From Symsagittifera roscoffensis (lineage: Eukaryota; Xenacoelomorpha; Acoela; Convolutidae): a DNA stretch of 64,000 nucleotides. Positions 1 through 11,829 of this stretch are shown here, in pieces. Location: positions 41,938,696 through 42,002,695 of the forward strand of contig NC_087067.1 of NCBI RefSeq assembly GCF_963678635.1. Direction: 5' to 3'. The notes under the pieces are model-generated. The model saw nothing but the letters and a program-made list of their open reading frames with translations, was not told where the DNA came from and did no database searches. Positions within the stretch are counted from its first letter, which is position 1; every line of letters begins with the position of its first letter. The position numbers were made by a program, and so were the translations under genes.

Positions 1-1184
1 CTCGTTAGCAAACTGACGACAGCAAGACTTGCACAAAGAAAAGTATTTAGCGGCAGAAAGTTCTCTTCCACTCCCTCTTCAGCATTGCATTAGGGAAATG
101 TGATGCAAAATAGCAGTTTGGTCACATGAACTATCCTGAACATATCTGATCTTCATAACTTCCAACGTAATATCAAACATTAGGCCACATTAGCGAGCAA
201 CATTACATGGAAACAGAAATATTGCTGTATGTTCGTGCGCAGGGGAGGCAAAGGTTGTACTATGGAGAAGATTCGCTTTTAAACTTTTTACACAAGGGCG
301 AAACTACGCTTCGCAAACATTGGCGAGAACACGACAAAAAGCAGCTCTATACAGTGCAAAAAAGTAGTTTTGTTTGCTTCAAGTAGAAAATCCGCAAATC
401 TGACATGTGAAAATTAAATTCAAGCATTTAAAAGCAGCGTATAGATAAGCTGTCTACAATTCAGATGTCAAACGCTCCAATTCGCGATAGAACCAAGCAA
501 TGCAGGTGATCAGTCTAACTTCTGTCTCAAAATTCCAGCTGGAACGACGCCGAGCCATAATTTGTGTTTTGCATCGGAAAAAAAATCTTGAATAGCTATA
601 ACTCGTAAAGCAACACACGATGTATTTGTTTGAACACAAAACAATGCCGCGCCGGGAACCAGGAGCAGGGTCAACTAAATGTTCGAGGTTTGGTCCAACC
701 TGAGGGAGGCAGTAGCTTCGATTATATTCGGTACGAGTGGTATAAAGCATGTGAATCACTGTTTGACGCTAATGTAATTCTTCTATTAATTAAAGACATG
801 ACAGATCAATTTTGTTCGTTCTCTTTCAATACAATACTGTACTTTGTCTTTCGTTGCGAGCAAACTGTTTTGACTAATAGTTTTTCGTTGCGACTTGTTG
901 ACTTATGCGGTGCGCTAACTCCGCGAACAGAACACATTGACAATCATCAATTAAACATTCCTCAGTTCAATAGTTTAACTTTGAGAAAAACTATTCGTTC
1001 TTGTTAAAAATTGCCAATTTTGAGGGTAATTATAATAGAAACTCTATCTAACATTTAACAATAAAATTTTCACGAGGCGAAGCTGCACTTTGCAAAGACA
1101 AGCACAAAAAAGACAAACGGGAGCTTTAAAATGCAATACGAAGTACAAAATAAAGTTTCAAAGGCATAGGCAAATAGAAAAACT
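1..1184. other. AT-rich DNA, no gene recognised
   Basis: No open frame here has a recognisable domain, and the longest frames (about 100-125 codons) have an irregular composition. Short matches to a dispersed hairpin (GGCGAAGC-type) occur near 298-330 and 1077-1100. I see nothing else. Confidence 0.5.
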
Positions 1185-1187
1185 CCT

Positions 1188-1262
1188 TTACGGGATTCGA
1201 ACCCTTCGACCGATCTCGGAGGCAGAATAGAGTGTCTTCCCGCACCGAGCTCCCATGGATCC
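1188..1262 (-). repeat. tRNA-like sequence (possible SINE head)
   Basis: Read on the minus strand this stretch has a box-B-like GGTTCGAATCC (1193-1203) and, about 40 bases upstream, a box-A-like GAGCTCGGTGCGGG (1239-1252). The spacing is close to that of a tRNA gene, but no clean anticodon arm or complete acceptor stem can be folded by eye. A tRNA-derived SINE head or a decayed tRNA is likelier than a working tRNA gene. Its box-A end overlaps the left inverted repeat of the neighbouring 10.6-kb segment. Confidence 0.35.
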
Positions 1263-1274
1263 TAATCGATTATA
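1239..1274 (+). repeat. left terminal inverted repeat
   Basis: Partner of 11794-11829, with 4 mismatches in 36 positions. It includes CCCATGGAT followed by CTAATCGATTATA. It overlaps the box-A-like part of the tRNA-like sequence on its outer side. Confidence 0.5.
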
Positions 1275-1462
1275 TTGTCATTATATAGACAGTGTCTATA
1301 TAACAAAATTACAAAATAATCTATTATAATCCATTAAAAATCGATTATAATGACGCCATTTTTCGAAGCAATAAAATCCATTATAATCGATTTTTTGTGT
1401 GTTTATTTCACAACATTTGAGTTTGAGTTATGATCCATTATAATCGATTAAAATCCTTAGAC
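1262..1462. repeat. left array of TAATCGATTATAATGG motifs
   Basis: At least five copies of ATCCATTATAATCGATT or close variants lie at about 1263-1275, 1318-1345, 1376-1393 and 1433-1453. The motif is built on the palindrome AATCGATT. The same motif fills the right end of the segment in opposite dominant orientation. Confidence 0.65.
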
Positions 1463-2109
1463 GCTCGGCGTCCATCACTGAGAGTTTTATCTGGTTTTAC
1501 AATGTTATTTGGTTGTTATAGTTCGGATTGCCTTTTTCACAATTGTTCCTTTTTTTACATTTTTTTTTCAAATTTTTGATCAAAAAATTTTAAAATCGTG
1601 CGACCTCAAAAAAGACGTTTTGAGACAAAACAAGTAAATTTAGCTTTATTTGGCCCATTTAGTAGTATGAGTCATTCATAAAATTAAATTTATATTACAG
1701 GGTATTTTACCAGGGTCCGTACGATCACCTGTTTTTACCAGCGGGTTGTTTTTCTCGGAAATAATTATTTCAAATAATTGGTCGGAGCGGGCAGCTATTA
1801 TGGTAAATGGTTTTCGCGCAAAAAGAAGACTTATTAAAATCATTAGATTTGAATTCTACTTTACTGGGGGGGTTGAATTATGTACCTCAAAAAACTTGTA
1901 AAAAGTCTTATTTGTTTACGAATACCATTTGCCATTGTAACTGCCATGTCCGACCGAGTTTTTTCAGCTGTATACCAAATCGCAGAGAAGAATTTTTTGA
2001 ACCTTCTGCGACATGAGAAAGTTTGTGAAATCCAAATTTTCGCTAGATTCCGGGGTTTAAGTTTTTTTTTCAAATTTTAATTAATTAGTTTTTTTGTGGG
2101 CTATGAAGT

Positions 2110-2245
2110 AGATTTGACCTGCAGCCCCCTTACCAACGTTCATCGACCTGCCGCCCCCCATCACGTTTATACCCCCCCCCCCCCCATATAACTTTATCTC
2201 TTATCTCCCCTATACCATTATCCTCCCCCTCCCCCCCTATATCAT
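2110..2245. repeat. C-rich low-complexity tract
   Basis: Long runs of C and CT-rich sequence, including a 14-C run around 2172-2185. Similar C runs occur near 2980 and 4910. No coding signal. Confidence 0.7.
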
Positions 2246-2304
2246 ACCCGATCAAAATACTCGTATGAATCGGGTATCGAATAATACTTGACCTAAATGG
2301 GAAT

Positions 2305-2545
2305 GGCTGTCGGTACGAGAGGCCGTGAACTCGGTGGGCGTTGGGTACAAGAGGCCGTGAATTCGGTAGGCGTTGGGTACGAGGGGCCGTGAACTCGATG
2401 GGGGGTACGAGAGGACGTGAACTCGGTGGGCATTGGGTACGTGAGGGCGTGAATTTGGTGGGCGTTGGGTACCAGAGGCCGTGACCTCTGTGGGCGTTGG
2501 GTAATAGAGGTAGTGAGCTCAGTGAATGTCGGGTACGACATCCAG
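2305..2545. repeat. minisatellite of about 36 bp unit
   Basis: Six to seven diverged tandem copies of a unit resembling GTGGGCGTTGGGTACGAGAG followed by GCCGTGAACTCG. An open frame on the minus strand (2293-2541) translates only the repeat and is not a gene. Confidence 0.75.
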
Positions 2546-2689
2546 TGTAGTGTTTCTGTTGGTCTTAGTGATAATTTTGTACGGTTTCATTTTCAGATAA
2601 GTATCTGACGTTCGAATAACTTAATCATATCCTTAGAAAATCTGAATCTTTAGAAACACCAAGATAACAATTAAAGGTTAGCTTTTTGA

Positions 2690-5035
2690 TAATGAAGGTC
2701 ATTATTCCAAAATTAAAACTCTAATTATCTTCAATATATTTGTTCTTTTTTTTCAGGAAAATATCATCAATAAACGCGTTGAAACCAGAATTTGTCAAAA
2801 CAGTATTTCTCCAAGAGTTTCGGTCAATGTAAGTCAAAACAATTTGATTTGGATGATGTTCAAAATTTTAAGCTATTAGTAGGTATTTAAATGTTACTGC
2901 TTAGTAATTACCCTTGCAATAAGCAAAGGCTTTTGCAATCGGGTACTAGACTTTTTGGATCGATTGAGCAATCTCCTTCCCCCCCCCCCCGTAATGACTA
3001 ATTGAGCTCCCACAAGCAAAAATGGCAAAACGCTTAAAAAACACGTCAGCAAACGCAATTGGATGGTTGATGTGTTTATGGCACGCAATCAATTGACCGG
3101 CTGAAGTTAATTTTAATTGAGTATCGAGAAAAAGTTTGAAATGTAAAAAACCGAAAAATTAGGAAAAAATTTGCACATATTTGTTTGGGGACTCTTGCCT
3201 GTCATCGAGGAAAACGAGTTATCAGGCTTGGTGCTCTAAACTTGTATTTGAATACCAAAAAAGTTCTCTGCAGCACCTTACGATTGTACGCAATAGCTTT
3301 TTTCCCATTTAGGACCAAAAAGTCGCTTTTTGTGCCTCAATTTTATTGAGTTTGTTTTCACTCAGAGTAATTTTTGAGCTCTGATTTTGTAAAAAGTTGG
3401 CGTTCCATATTCATTGGAGAAGCTCGTTCACATTATCATATCATTCAAACTATTTTCAAGTGGTTATAATTATGTCTGAAGTACCTATTGAGCTATCTCC
3501 CCCCTAATCCGACTTTTTTTTTCCTGTAAGCAACTTTGTCCACAGGATTCATCTGGATTCGTGGTACCTTAGTTCATACTGTATTCATGTTTTTTAGTGT
3601 CTCCTGCTCCCTTAGCCTGGAGCTTAAGTATACGCTTTGGAATTTTGGGTTCAAATCTGACTAGGACCTGTTTTTTTAGACCGTAAATGTTCCGGTTTAA
3701 AAAATAGGCAGATTATTTGTCTGCTTATCTTTCGTCGGTTTAGTTGCCAGATCTAAGAATCGTTTTTTTTGCTGCAATCTGATTGAAGGAAAATGCGTCA
3801 TTTTAATCTACTTAACAATTGCCCCCTTTCTTAGAAGGGGGATGGCAATTGTTAAGTAGATCCAATCAATTAACAACAAAAGACCGGCTAATACAGAGAT
3901 TCGCCCCCCTGACCACCCAAAGGTTCCCTATTTGGTATTTTTTATGACATCCATTTTCGACTGACGATTACTTAATTTTTTCAATATATACTAATTTAAT
4001 CAAAATTTTTCAAAACATCCTAAAAACGGCTTTTTTGGGCCTGTTTTTTTTTTTAAAGTTTGTCCTCCCTCCACTTGAGAAAATCCTAGATCCGCATCTG
4101 CATTGTCATTTTTATTTGGGTTGGAGGCCCTAAATTTGGGCCCTCCGTATGGGGGCGCTTAATAGTTGAATTATTTTTCGGCTATCCGGGAACGAATAAA
4201 TTTTTCGTTTATCCGGGAACGAATTTATTTTTCGTCTATCCGGGACCAATTTTATTTTTTGGCTATCCGGGTTTTCGGCTGCGTGACACGACACCCGGAA
4301 AAATATGAAAATGAACAAAAACAGTCCAATACAAAACAGTCCCAAATAATAATTGTTTTAAGAAAACGGTAGGCCGAGAGTTGTCTTTTGGTCATCTACA
4401 CAATGAATAAATTAGTGACCAACGCAGTCAATGAATCAAGAGTTTTCGATTTACTGATCTGGTTCGCCGGCTTTTCATTTACGGATACAGAGTTTTTGTG
4501 ATCTACTCTGGATCAGTGAATTGTGCTAAAATCTTAATTGAATTTATGGTTGAAGTTTTTCATGACGACAGTTTTTTCTGCTGTTGTTTCTATCTTGGCC
4601 GAAATGGTTAATTTTGATAATGAAGGTCAATAGTTCCAAAATTAAAGCTCTAATTATCTTGAATTATCTTAAAACTCTAATTATCTTAAAACTCTAATTA
4701 AAACTCTCCTGTTGAAAGCAGAATTTGTCAAAACAGTATTTCTCCAAGAGTTTCGGTCAATGTAAGTCAAAACACTTTGATTTGGATGATGTACAAAATT
4801 TTAAGCTATTAGTAGGTATTTAAATGTTACTGCTTAGTAATTACCCTTGCAAAAAGCAAAGGGTACTGCAGTCGGGTACTAGACTTTTTGGATCAATTGA
4901 GCAATCTTCCTCCCCCCCCCCCCCCCGTAATGACTAATTGAGCTATCTTCCACAAGCAAAAATGGCAAAACGCTTTAAAAAGACGTCAGCAAACGCAATT
5001 AGATGATTGATGTGTTTATGGCACGCAACGATTTT
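2690..5035. repeat. duplicated blocks (2690-3085 and 4612-5028)
   Basis: The stretch starting GATAATGAAGGTCA at about 2690 recurs at about 4615. It runs through TTTCTCCAAGAGTTTCGGTC and TTACCCTTGCAA to a C-run and then ATGGCACGCAA. A second pair overlaps it: 4246-4600 recurs as 5033-5230 plus 5690-5835, the later copy being split by about 460 bp. These are segmental duplications with a few per cent to 10 per cent divergence. No protein is encoded. Confidence 0.7.
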
Positions 5036-5965
5036 ATTTTTTGGCTATCCGGGTTTTCGGCTGCTTTTCGTGACACGCTACCCGAAAAAGTATGAAAATG
5101 AACATAAAACAGTCCAATACAAAACAGTCCGAAAAAGAGACCCAAGTAATAATTGTTTTAAGAAAACGGTAGGCCGAGAATTGTCCTTTGGTCATCTACA
5201 CAATGAATAAATTAGTGACCAACGCAGTCGCCCAATGTGTTGCAAGTTTACCAACAGAAGGTAGGACTTAATACGATAATTAGAGCCGGTTTTATCTGCG
5301 ACCCGCGCGCAGCGCGCCCATCCGCGAACTGAAACCGGAATGTTTTGTGTTGGACTGTTTTTTTTCCTCCCTTACATGATTTTTCGGACTTTTGTATTGG
5401 ACTGTTTCGATATGGGACTGTTTTGTATATGCACCGAAGATTCGCAACCGACTTTGAGTCGAAAGAGCAGACAAGCTTATTTTCACGCTGCTAGTTAATA
5501 CTGATCATAATGATTATCTCACGGATTTTGATTTTGTGTAAAAAGAAGTCAAGCTTGGTAGTATTCAAGCACTAAGTTTTGAAACTTACTAAAAAGTAAA
5601 ATTTTGGTCGAGGTAGCTCCTGTAGCTTGGTGTTTCAGCTTTATTGCAAGTTGCTGTAACTCCCATGCTCATGGGATTACGTAATTGAATCAAGAGTTTT
5701 CGATTTACTGATCTGGTTCGCCGCTTTTCATTTACGGATAAAGAGTTTTTGTAATCTACTCTGGATCAGTGAATTGTGCTAAAATCTTTATTGAAATTAT
5801 GGTTCAAGTTTTTCATGACGTCAGTTTTTTCTGCTTTTGTTTCTATCTTGGCTGAGTTGGTTTCCGCTTATATTATCTCAGCTTAAGGGCCTCATATTGC
5901 GTGTCGACCAGCGAATACATAAATTTAGATGCCGTTTTTTTCTGAATCAGTTTAACTTATTTTTA

Positions 5966-6285
5966 GAAATGAACATATCCGAATCAGCAGCACCAAATAT
6001 ATGGAATGGGATGGACTTGAGCAAAGTGTCCGATAACCCAGACAAATTTGGGCGGCAATTGGCGAAGCTTGTTTTCGGGGAGAGTTCAAGTTGTGTCCTC
6101 TTTACTTAAGGCTTGGAGGAAATAAAAGCCCTCAAGCCACTAGGCAAAAATTGAGCCCAATGTTGGAAAAAATGTTCACCGATGCTGTCCGCCAGAAGTT
6201 CAAATCAACCGACCAAATAGAAAGGGCAGTTAGGGGGTCAAACATCTGGGGTTACGAGCTCCGAAGAAGACTTCTTAACAACTGA
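5966..6285 (+). pseudogene. BEN-domain fragment, frameshifted
   Basis: After a 3' splice-like TTTTTAG (about 5959-5965) a frame begins at ATG 5969 and reads about 45 residues ending in FGRQLAKLVFGE. The reading then moves to another frame from about 6079, giving GGNKSPQATRQKLSPMLEKM and later DQIERAVRGSNIWGYELRRR before a stop at 6283-6285. The pattern of a conserved LVFGE-like helix, a basic turn, a helix with FTDAVRQKF and a closing RRRLL helix fits the BEN domain, a DNA- and protein-binding module of chromatin factors. BEN was recognised by pattern only. A one-base frameshift near 6077-6083 breaks the domain, so it is probably a pseudogene or an exon of a decayed gene. The broken gene at 9.6-11.4 kb may be its relative. 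Confidence 0.45.
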
Positions 6286-6589
6286 AACGATTTGATTACT
6301 TCACTTTTTTTCAAAAAAGTTTGAGGCTTATTCGATTTTGTATCGTTTTGTTGTTTTTTACACGTGTTAATATTTCGGAGCCATAACAATAATTGGCCTT
6401 CATTCGAAATAGAAAGCAATTTAATGCTGACTTAAACTTTTTATTTTCACAAATCAGTGCAAGCCCACCACATTCTTTCAACGTTTTTTGCAAAACATTC
6501 ATTTCGAATCAAGGAGTGGTGCTAGCCGATAAATAGTTGCAGCAGTCTGTTTAATTCAAGCTAAGGTAGGGCCCAAATGGTTCAGTTCA

Positions 6590-9340
6590 ATAAAAAAATT
6601 GTAGCTAGGTATTCAGTTCAAATCAAAGTTAAATACAAGACATTCATTTCGAATAAATGTTTGGTGCATACCAGTTGCTTCAAATCAAACTATGGTACAA
6701 ACCATTCAATTTAACTCGATGTTTGTGATAGCCATTCACTGCAAATCAAAGTTTGGCGTCAGCTAATCAGTTCTATTCAAGACTTGGTCTAAAATATTCA
6801 GCTCGTGCAATTTCGTTGCCAGCCTTTCACAGCAAATCAATGTTTGGTGCAAGCCTTTCATTTCATAAAACTTCACTGCAAACCATTTGATTTAATCAAA
6901 GGTCGGTGTCAGCCATTTGATGTGAATCACAAGCGGGCGCAGGTCTTTCAGTTCTAGACAAAACTTAATGCAAACTAATTAGTCCTTGAAATAAATTTGC
7001 TGCCAGCCGTTCAGCTTCCGAAATGTGATTCAAACTGAATGGCTGGCAACCAATTTTTTTCACGGACTAAGTAGTTTGCATTAGGTTTTGGCTAAAACTG
7101 GAAGGCCTGCGCCCGCCTTTGATATACATTAAAATGCTGACACCGACCAACGAATGGTTTGCACAAAACTTTGATTTGAAACAAATGGTTTGCAGTGAAC
7201 CTTCATCAAAAGAATGGCTTGCACCAAACATTGATTCAAATCGAATGGTTTGCACCGAACGTTGATTTGAAGCGAACGGTCCGAACTTTCATATGAAAAG
7301 AATGGCTTTCACCGAACTGTGATTTAATCATTTAATTTGAAAGTTCGGTGCAAACCATTCGCTTCAAATCAACGTTCGGTGCAAATCATTTTATATGAAT
7401 CAAGGGTTGGTGTAAGTCGTTTAAAGTTTGGTGCAAACCATTCGATTTAACTCAGTTTGGTTAAACTAATTGACTTGAAAACAATTTTTTTGCAATCCTC
7501 CCAGTTTCAGTCAAGGTTTGGTGCAAACCATTCAGTTCTGAAACTTAGCAAACGCTTGCCTTAATACAAACGTTTGGTGCAAACCACTCACTTAAATCGA
7601 TGTTTGGTGAAATCCTTTCTCTGTAAATCAAAGTTTGGCGCCAGACAATCTGTTTTTTTTTCAAGAATTGGTGCAAAATACTCCGTTCTAGCGAAATTTT
7701 ATTACCAGCTATTCAGTTCAAATCAATGTTTGGTGCAAGCCACTCATTTCAGAAAAGAAATCAGTGGAAACCATTTGCTCCAAATCAACGTTTGGTGCAA
7801 ACCATTCGATTTGAATCAATGGTTGGTGTAAGCCATTCAAAGTTTGGTGCAAAACCATTCAATTTAACTAGGTTTGTTTAAATTAATTGACTTGAAATCA
7901 AACTTTTTTGCAATCCTCCCAGTTCAAGTCAAGGTTTGGTGCAAACCGTTCGATTTGAATCAATGGTTGGTGTAAGCCATTCAAAGTTTGGTTCAAAACG
8001 ATTCAATTTAACTAGGTTTGTTTATATTAATTGACTTGAAATCAAACTTTTTTGCAATCCTCCCAGTTCAAGTCAAGGTTTGGTGCAAACCGTTCGATTT
8101 GAATCAATGGTTGGTGTAAGCCATTCAAAGTTTGGTTCAAAACCATTCAATTTAACTAGGTTTGTTTATATTAATTGACTTGAAATCAAACTTTTTTGCA
8201 ATCCTCCCAGTTCAAGTCAAGGTTTGGTGCAAACCGTTCGATTTGAATCAATGGTTGGTGTAAGCCATTCAAAGTTTGGTTCAAAACCATTCAATTCAAC
8301 TAGGTTTGTTTAAATTAATTGACTTGAAATCAAACTTTTTTGAAATCCTCCCAGTTCAAGTCAAGATTTGGTGCAAACCGTTCGATTTGAATCAATGGTT
8401 GGTGTAAGCCATTCAAAGTTTGGTTCAAAACCATTCAATTTAACTAGGTTTGTTTAAATTAATTGACTTGAAATCAAACTTTTTTGAAATCCTCCCAGTT
8501 CAAGTCAAAGTTTGGTTCAAATCATTCGATTTGAATCAATGGTTGGCGTAAGCCGTTTAAAATTTGGTGCAAACCATACAATTCAACTCAAAGTTTGGTT
8601 TAAGTAATTGACGTGAGATTTAATTTTATTGCAATCCTTGTAGTTGCAGTCAAAGTTTGGTGCGAGCCATACAGATCTGTAAGTTAGCAAACCCTTAGCT
8701 TTAAACAAAAGTTTGGTTAAAAACACTCACTTAAATCGATGTTTGGTGTAAGCCTTTCACTTTAAATCAAAGTTTGGCGCCAACCAATCAGTTTTATTCA
8801 AGAATTGGTGCAAAATATTCGGTACGAGTGATTTTTTTACCAGCTATTCAGTTCAAATCAATGTTTGGTGCAAGCCACTAATTTCATAAAAGTTCCGTGG
8901 AAACCGTAGGCTAGCAAATTTTTCGCTTGAAAAAAACAATTGATTCAGGCCAATCAATTTAAATCGATGTTTGGTGTAAGCTTTTCTTTGTAAATGAAAG
9001 TTTGGCGCCAGTTAATTAGTTCTAGCCGAGACCTTATGCAAAATTTTCAATTCGTTCGAAATTTTTGTTACCGGAGGTTTAGTTTAAAGCAATGTTTGGT
9101 CCAATCCATTCTTCTACTTTCAAACTTCGTTGCCAACCACTTGCTTCCAATCATTGTTTGGTGCAAGCCATTCGATTTCAATCAAGGTTTCATTGTGAAT
9201 CAAAGTCCGATGAAAGACATATATTCTAGTCAAGATTTAGGGCGATTTTTTCATTCATTGAAAAAATTAGTTGCTAACAATTCGTTTCAGCGAAATATTT
9301 CGCAAAGAAAGTCATTCGGTTCGAAATAAGTTTGAGCTAA
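6590..9340. repeat. large satellite: 36-bp monomers, with a 144-bp higher-order repeat and an inverted block
   Basis: The motif TTTGGTGCAAACCATTCGAT, followed by TTGAATCAA, recurs dozens of times with variation. From about 7787 to 8530 it is organised as five copies of a 144-bp higher-order unit (four monomers): the marker AAGGTTTGGTGCAAACCG sits at about 7931, 8075, 8219 and 8363. Monomers at 7025-7335 are in reverse orientation, giving inverted-repeat junctions near 7025 and 7330. Frames such as 7574-7831 and 8994-9329 are translations of the repeat. Confidence 0.85.
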
Positions 9341-9598
9341 TTGTTTGATCAATTCAGAAATCTGTGAATGCCATTCAGTACATTGCTAAATTACAGTTGT
9401 TGTTAATCATTTCAGTTATCGTGTTTCCAATTATTTTTTCCAAACTACTGCTGTTTCGTTTTGGTATTGTTTCGTTGGAGCTTTCAAGAAAAAAGTTCGT
9501 TTTTTGGTCGTTAATTGGATGTTTTTTTTAAATTGTTTGATAATGTTCTTTTGAGTCAGTTTTTGTAAGGTAGAAACTTCAGGTTTCAATCTGTTAAG

Positions 9599-11363
9599 AT
9601 GTCTTGGTCCCGCCAAGGAAACCGTGTGTTGAACGACCACATAAGAGAGCTAGAAAGTACCGTTAGACAGCATCTCGCTAACACCTGGATTCTTGTGTTC
9701 TACTTCCACGATCGAAGACAGGGCTGCTTGCGGGTGCTCTCTGATCAAATAAAAGACCACGTTGACGTGCGACAATCATATCAAGTACGTAGACTTAATT
9801 TTGATTAATTTTGGTTAGAGTTCGCCTTGCACCGCTAAGAACTGCTTTATTTGTAGAGGAATCAGATCATCACAATTCACTTTCGAAAGAAATCGTATTC
9901 TGCTAGAATCTATGCCATTGGTCCCGAACATTACATCCAAGCATAAATGATGAAACTTTCGTATGCCTGTAAGAACCTCACCGCTGATAATGAGGAGCCA
10001 CTTTACGAACCTGAACCGTACATTCCTTCAACTTCAGTGGAGACGTCGACCTCAGTTCAAGTGCCTCCAGTTTATACTGAGCTTCAGCCTTCGCCCCATA
10101 TTTTGAGAACTGTTCCAGTATCTAATTTTACTGCGGGTATTTCGGAAATCGGTTTTAACCCCGGTATGTTGACCAAATTGGCCAGCAAGCGTACAGCTCG
10201 TCCCAACCGGTATTTATTTTTTGGATTTTGCAGATTTGAGTTCTTGTATTTTGAGTGCACGTCAATTATGGATTGAAGACTTCAGTTTGTCCAGCTAGTT
10301 TATTAGATTTAAATTGTCGTATGTTGAGTGCTCTTCATTTTAGGTAGAGAATTAAGTCCTTCTAACTTTGGAAATTACGTTCCGTTTCAAACACAGGAGC
10401 CACAAGTGAGGCAACCTGGTTTTTCGGCCTCAGTAGAGCCGCCATCCAAACGCCGAAAAAATTTGTTCATGATTTCGCAACTGAAAATGATCAGAACACT
10501 CAGAGCCGTAATCAACATATTACCACTTCCTTGCGCATCAACAATCCTCAGCCTCAAACTGTGTCTATAGAACTTGTTCGTTTTTGAGAATTTTTCTGAA
10601 AGAAATGACTTATAATTTATGCACGAAATCTGATTTCAGGAGTTCAAGGAATTCATAACAAACAGTTTTTATCGTTTTGAGAATATTATAGCAAGAAACG
10701 ATAAGTCATCCCTGACACTCAATGAGGGGGTTGGTAGCTTCATGAGATCAATGGTTGATACCTCTGTTCGTCTTGATAAGTCGTTGAACTCTTTGGTATG
10801 TTCGTTCATTACATCACAATTACTGAAAAGTCAAAGCAATTATTTTGATTTTTTTCCTTTCATCTATATCTGCCCATAGGTTGGACGAGTAGAGACTTTC
10901 ATAGGTAAACCAGTACCGGTTGACAACTCAGGTGAAAAAGTTGAATGAGAAGGTTGTGATTTATGGCAAGTATCTGCTTCTAACGAGGCTAAGTATGGAC
11001 GAAAAAATGGATGTCAAATAATGGAGCACATGGTCTCGCCTCGGAAGTCACACGGTTCACACTGCCGACCTGCCTTCCTAGAATCTGGGAAAAAAGTTTG
11101 GGAGCGTGAGTTAATACCTATATTTATAGTCTGGTTTTTTTCTGACAAGTTTATTGATGTACCATGGAATAATTGAGTGTTTAGAAGCAATTAAAACCAA
11201 GTACGCCAAATGCCCCATGGAGGCATATGAAGAAGCTAAGGCCAGTCTCAATCGCCTGGGACCGGAAATAATCCTGCAACGTCGGCAGACTGCCGCAATA
11301 AACCTTGCTCGAGCACAGGAGGCCTTGAATGCTATTGACCAGAATATACAACAAACTGATTAG
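9599..11363 (+). pseudogene. broken multi-exon gene, function unknown
   Basis: The start ATG is at 9599 (MSWSRQGNRVLNDH...). Exon 1 probably ends before GTACGTAG near 9785. Exon 2 starts after TTTGTAG near 9857 and encodes IHFRKKSYSARIYAIG, then meets an in-frame TAA at 9943-9945, after which the same frame continues (MMKLSYACKNLTADNEEP...) to a donor near 10210. Later exon-like pieces are 10344-10570 (a poly-A frameshift after SKRRK moves it to a Q/N-rich frame), 10640-10796 (FKEFITNSFYRFENI...), 10880-10930, and 11154-11363 (helical, MEAYEEAKASLNRLGPE...). Each boundary has a plausible GT or AG. The exon-2 piece recalls the N-terminal part of some BEN-domain proteins, but this is weak. With a stop and frameshifts it is probably a pseudogene. 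No function can be assigned. Confidence 0.45.
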
Positions 11364-11507
11364 CTTAATTTAAAAATCCGAAGGTTAATTAATTTTTTAT
11401 ATGCATGTTTTCGTATATTTGCAGTTTTGTAATTTTACATCTTTAAACTTGCTTTTTTTCCAGGCATAATTAGAACTAAAAATAGAATCGCTGAATTAGC
11501 TAACTAC

Positions 11508-11810
11508 AATGGATTATAATCGATTATAATGGATTATAATGGATTTTTTTACCTCATAAATAATCGATTATAATGGATTATAATGAATTTTTTTACCTCA
11601 TAAATAATCGATTATAATGGATTTTCTTGACAAAGTAATCGATTTCAGTGACAAAAATAAGGGATTATAATTGATTAGAATGGATTATTTTTTCTCAAAA
11701 TAATCGATTATAATGGCAATATAATCGATTTCGTGGTCTGAAATTTACATCCGTAATGGATTATAATCGATTATTTTTGTCTCGGAAATCCATTATAATC
11801 AATTAGAATC
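11508..11810. repeat. right array of TAATCGATTATAATGG motifs
   Basis: About ten copies of TAATCGATTATAATGGATT and variants, several separated by TTTTTTACCTCATAAA spacers (11546-11616). It mirrors the left array just inside the opposite inverted end. Confidence 0.75.
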
Positions 11811-11829
11811 CATGGGCGCACGGTGCGGG
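11794..11829 (-). repeat. right terminal inverted repeat
   Basis: Reverse-complement partner of 1239-1274, 32 of 36 positions identical by eye. The sequence beyond it (TTGCGAAC...) shows no clear duplication of the left flank. Confidence 0.5.

Larger units (their letters stand above)
1239..11829. mobile_element. 10.6-kb segment bounded by imperfect terminal inverted repeats
   Basis: The left end (1239-1274) and the reverse complement of the right end (11794-11829) match at 32 of 36 positions by eye, both including CCCGCACCG and CCCATGGAT. Just inside each end is a cluster of the same palindromic motif, TAATCGATTATAATGG. The interior holds a minisatellite, duplicated blocks, a BEN-domain fragment, a large satellite and a broken multi-exon gene. 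Inverted ends with subterminal repeats are a known layout for DNA transposons, but I find no transposase and no convincing target-site duplication. It may be a non-autonomous or dead element, or two copies of one short repeat in opposite orientation. Confidence 0.4.

Noticed and set aside
1188-1262. Functional tRNA gene
   Set aside because: Boxes A and B are recognisable but the acceptor and anticodon stems do not pair.
2293-2541. 82-residue minus-strand frame with repeated PTPTEFTS-like units
   Set aside because: It is only the translation of the 36-bp minisatellite.
8994-9329. 111-residue frame
   Set aside because: It is translated satellite sequence. The same residues recur in the 7574-7831 frame for the same reason.
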